Shown: one piece after another, positions 61,990-64,000 of the stretch
How positions within the stretch are numbered: position 1 is the stretch's first letter
Layout of the letters: each line of letters opens with the position of its first letter
NCBI RefSeq assembly: GCF_900233005.1
Contig: NZ_LT960612.1
Coordinates: 806,001 to 870,000, forward strand
Direction: 5' to 3'
Source: Vibrio tapetis subsp. tapetis
GTDB lineage: Bacteria > Pseudomonadota > Gammaproteobacteria > Enterobacterales > Vibrionaceae
Length of the DNA: 64,000 bases
The notes under the pieces: model-generated
Told to the model about the DNA's origin: nothing
The model's database searches: none
Seen by the model: the letters and a program-made list of their open reading frames with translations, nothing else
Made by a program: the position numbers and the translations under genes

Positions 61990-62457
61990 TTAAATCGTCC
62001 ACTGCAATTCAATTTCGCCGTCAAGCCTACGCCCTGTGGGCTGGAAGCCATGGGACAGGTAAAACTCCAGAGCGTTGCCTTTTTCAGTATCCATGGTTGT
62101 TAAGGTGACGCCGTTTAGGCCCAACAATTGCGCCATTTCTTTACAAAAGTTAAGTGCTTGAATACCAAAGCTTCCACCTTGATGGTGTTGATCGATCATC
62201 AGTCGCCATACGTAGAGGCAATTCGGTTGAAAGTGATCCGTGTCTTGTTGAGTTGTGCGCGGATCGAGAAGAGTGACCAGTCCAACGGCTGTTTGCTGGT
62301 GGTAGATACCGAATGTTAGGCTCTCACTATGGATAAGCGTTTGAACTAGCCACTTTTCGTTGTTTGTAATCAAGTGTTGCTGTGAATCCTTGACTCGTAA
62401 TGACATCAGTTCATCAACAGAGCTAGGGTTTGCTTTAATAAAAGACAGGCGGGTCAT
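61990..62457 (-). CDS. GNAT-family N-acetyltransferase
   Basis: 155 residues. The acetyl-CoA-binding motif A is seen as WRLMIDQHHQGGSFGIQALNFC (Q-x-x-G-x-G/A type), followed by VTLTTMDTEKGNALEFYLSHGFQPTGRR, the standard end of the fold. The substrate is unknown. It lies 45 bp from the MsrA-like gene on the same strand and may share its transcript. Confidence 0.85.
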   Translation of the reverse strand: MTRLSFIKANPSSVDELMSLRVKDSQQHLITNNEKWLVQTLIHSESLTFGIYHQQTAVGLVTLLDPRTTQQDTDHFQPNCLYVWRLMIDQHHQGGSFGIQALNFCKEMAQLLGLNGVTLTTMDTEKGNALEFYLSHGFQPTGRRLDGEIELQWTI

Positions 62458-62502
62458 GTTAGTAATTCCTTTACGTTAGTAGCAGTGGTAGTTATCTAAT
62501 GG

Positions 62503-62976
62503 TTATTGCTTGTATTTATGTAGGACACTTTGCGGAATATGGCAGTAATCATCTGGGCAGCGGGTTAGCCTGTCTTGGTGCTCGTCGTCGCTTGGTACAT
62601 AGTTGGATAACGGAAGCACTTCGACCATGATCTTTTCGGCATCATCCCTGCCTTGAATAAAACGGTTGGCAATAGCCAAATGGTTTTCATGCTCGCTATA
62701 GACACCTGTGCGGTACTTAGTGCCGACATCGTCCCCTTGTTTGTTTTTACTGTATGGGTCGATAATCTCAAATAAGAACTCAAGCAGTTGCTCTACAGAT
62801 ACCAGTGCAGGATCAAAACGGGTACGCACACACTCTGTGTATCCATCGTATTGGCACTGCGTCGTTTGCTCGGTGCCATTCGCACGGCCTGCTTCTGTAG
62901 AGCTAACCCCCGGAAGATGACGTAGATACTCTTGCACCCCCCAAAGACACCCGCCAGCCAAGTAGATTTCTTGCAT
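62503..62976 (-). CDS. msrA: MsrA-like peptide-methionine sulfoxide reductase
   Basis: 157 residues from the ATG at 62976; the longer frame has no support. The active-site segment is AGGCLWGVQEYL, where MsrA usually has GCFWG: the catalytic Cys is kept and Phe is replaced by Leu. Downstream signatures (EAGRANG, VRTRFDPALVSVEQLLEFLFEIIDP, GTKYRTGVY) are those of MsrA. Length fits. The Phe-to-Leu change at the methyl-binding pocket may alter activity or specificity. It would repair Met-S-sulfoxide in proteins. Confidence 0.85.
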   Translation of the reverse strand: MQEIYLAGGCLWGVQEYLRHLPGVSSTEAGRANGTEQTTQCQYDGYTECVRTRFDPALVSVEQLLEFLFEIIDPYSKNKQGDDVGTKYRTGVYSEHENHLAIANRFIQGRDDAEKIMVEVLPLSNYVPSDDEHQDRLTRCPDDYCHIPQSVLHKYKQ

Positions 62977-63192
62977 TATTTTCCAAATGATTAAACGTGT
63001 TAATACACGAATATTATCAGTTACCAAGTATATTGGTAGTGCAACGTCCCTCAACTCCCTCTACTCGGGACACACACCAAATAGTATGACCAAACGACTG
63101 ACGTTACGTTAGCAAAACCTCAATTCCAGCCATCCCACTTTTCCTGCTGATCACAACTGCTATCTTATACAAAACATTCATTGGATACCTTT

Positions 63193-64000
63193 ATGGCCAC
63201 GGCAAGAAAACAGCTCATCTCCGTCGATGCGACTCCTTATTATCACTGTGTCTCAAGATGCGTGAGGCAAAGCTTCTTATGCGGTGAAGACAGGTCAACG
63301 AATAAAAGTTACGAGCACCGTCGAGACTGGATTGAGCATAAAATTCAATCTCTCACTCGTACTTATTGTGTCGATGTTTGCGCTTATGCGGTGATGAGTA
63401 ACCATTATCATTTGGTGCTGCACATCAATCGCGATAAGGCCCTAGAGTTATCTGCGTCCGAGGTGGTTGAGCGTTGGAGTCATGAACATAAATTGCCCGT
63501 ATTGATTCAGCGTTGGTTGAGTCAGGAGCTAAAGACACAAGCTGAGGAAGATAAGTGCATGGAAATCATTGAAGTTTGGCGAGAGAGGTTGTGGTCATTA
63601 AGTTGGTTCATGAAAGAGTTGAACTACGATATAGCCTGCCGCGCCAATCAGGAAGATGAGTGTACGGGGCATTTTTGGGAAAGCCGATTTAAAAGCCAGG
63701 CATTGCTTGATGAAAAAGCGCTAGCCGCTGCGATGGCATACGTCGATCTAAACCCCGTACGTGCTGGCGTGGCTCCATGCCCGGAAAAATCAGATTTTAC
63801 CTCCATACAAGCCAGACTAAAGGCACTTGATGATAATCAGGAAACAGCCACTTGTTTGCATCCATTCATCGGTAATTCAGCCCAAAATCAGAGTGCTGGA
63901 ATACCTTTTCGATTAATCGACTACATCGAATTAGTAGAATGGACCGCAAGGCAATTTCGAGTGGATAAGGCATCAATGGCAGACGATTTCCCACCGATTC
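63193..64000 (+). CDS. Y1-type (REP-associated-like) transposase, 3' end outside window
   Basis: 269 codons are open from the ATG at 63193 to the window edge. It starts with PYYHCVSRC, then the HUH motif NHYHLVLH (about residues 76-83), and a later FWESRFKSQALLDE and VDLNPVRAG, which are the hallmarks of RAYT/IS200-like transposase domains. It contains an insertion (about 85-150) not usual in short RAYTs. Usually such proteins are domesticated or mobilise REP elements. No flanking REP-type palindrome is visible in the window. Confidence 0.85.
   Translation, partial: MATARKQLISVDATPYYHCVSRCVRQSFLCGEDRSTNKSYEHRRDWIEHKIQSLTRTYCVDVCAYAVMSNHYHLVLHINRDKALELSASEVVERWSHEHKLPVLIQRWLSQELKTQAEEDKCMEIIEVWRERLWSLSWFMKELNYDIACRANQEDECTGHFWESRFKSQALLDEKALAAAMAYVDLNPVRAGVAPCPEKSDFTSIQARLKALDDNQETATCLHPFIGNSAQNQSAGIPFRLIDYIELVEWTARQFRVDKASMADDFPPI

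Overview
The window is a chromosomal segment of a marine gamma-proteobacterium, almost certainly a Vibrio. The main evidence is a Qrr-type quorum-sensing small RNA with a sigma-54 promoter, a VpsT/CsgD-like regulator, a 218-residue chromosomal Qnr protein, a chitinase, and the general style of the proteins. Base composition is moderate (roughly mid-40s % GC by eye). I cannot assign a species. There is no rRNA, tRNA, CRISPR array or prophage.

Layout. 1-4.9 kb: the end of an AroG-type DAHP synthase, an outer-membrane protein, a DsbA-like oxidoreductase, a MarR regulator and a secreted C45-type Ntn hydrolase. 4.9-6.3 kb: a complete IS4-family element with a 12-bp target duplication, inserted in the loop of the preceding gene's terminator. 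6.5-11.5 kb: a small CBM48-like protein, a LysR/MFS divergent pair and a GAF-GAF-GGDEF protein. 11.5-18.5 kb: a six-gene chaperone-usher pilus operon (minus strand) diverging from a VpsT/CsgD-like regulator. 18.6-22.1 kb: an M16 protease lipoprotein broken by a one-base frameshift, and a small lipoprotein. 22.1-29.1 kb: a BAT operon (MoxR, DUF58, DUF4381, BatA, BatB/C, BatD). 29.4-33.8 kb: a chemoreceptor gene broken at a perfect 47-bp palindrome, two small proteins and an NMT1-GGDEF protein. 33.8-34.9 kb: the Qrr sRNA with LuxO-like sites, and an Lrp/AsnC regulator. 35-40 kb: an exported protein, a GH13 lipoprotein, and a divergent AraC/aminotransferase pair. 40.3-43.5 kb: an ECF transporter (T, AA', S) whose S gene carries a 7-bp tandem duplication. 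43.8-47 kb: a large GH18 chitinase with two frame breaks. 47-52 kb: a solute-binding protein, YjjG, a 49-aa protein, Qnr and a YhhN-family membrane protein. 51.5-55.4 kb: a YheO-type regulator, a CyuA-like cysteine desulfidase and RidA, divergent from AzlCD. 55.5-64 kb: a HAD phosphatase, small conserved proteins, a LacI-controlled lactose/cellobiose-class PTS operon with a DUF7916-like TIM-barrel protein, GNAT, an MsrA-like protein, and a truncated Y1 (REP-associated-type) transposase.

Functional themes are surface attachment and c-di-GMP signalling (pilus, VpsT-like regulator, two GGDEF proteins, Qrr), polysaccharide use (chitinase, GH13, beta-glucoside-type PTS) and sulfur/amino-acid handling (CyuA, RidA, AzlCD). 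Four genes that look functional elsewhere in their length (M16 protease, MCP, ECF S subunit, chitinase) are frame-disrupted. The breaks have different local signatures: a T run, a perfect palindrome, a 7-bp tandem duplication, and two isolated +1 shifts. Whether these are real mutations, reversible switches or assembly errors is the main open question here.
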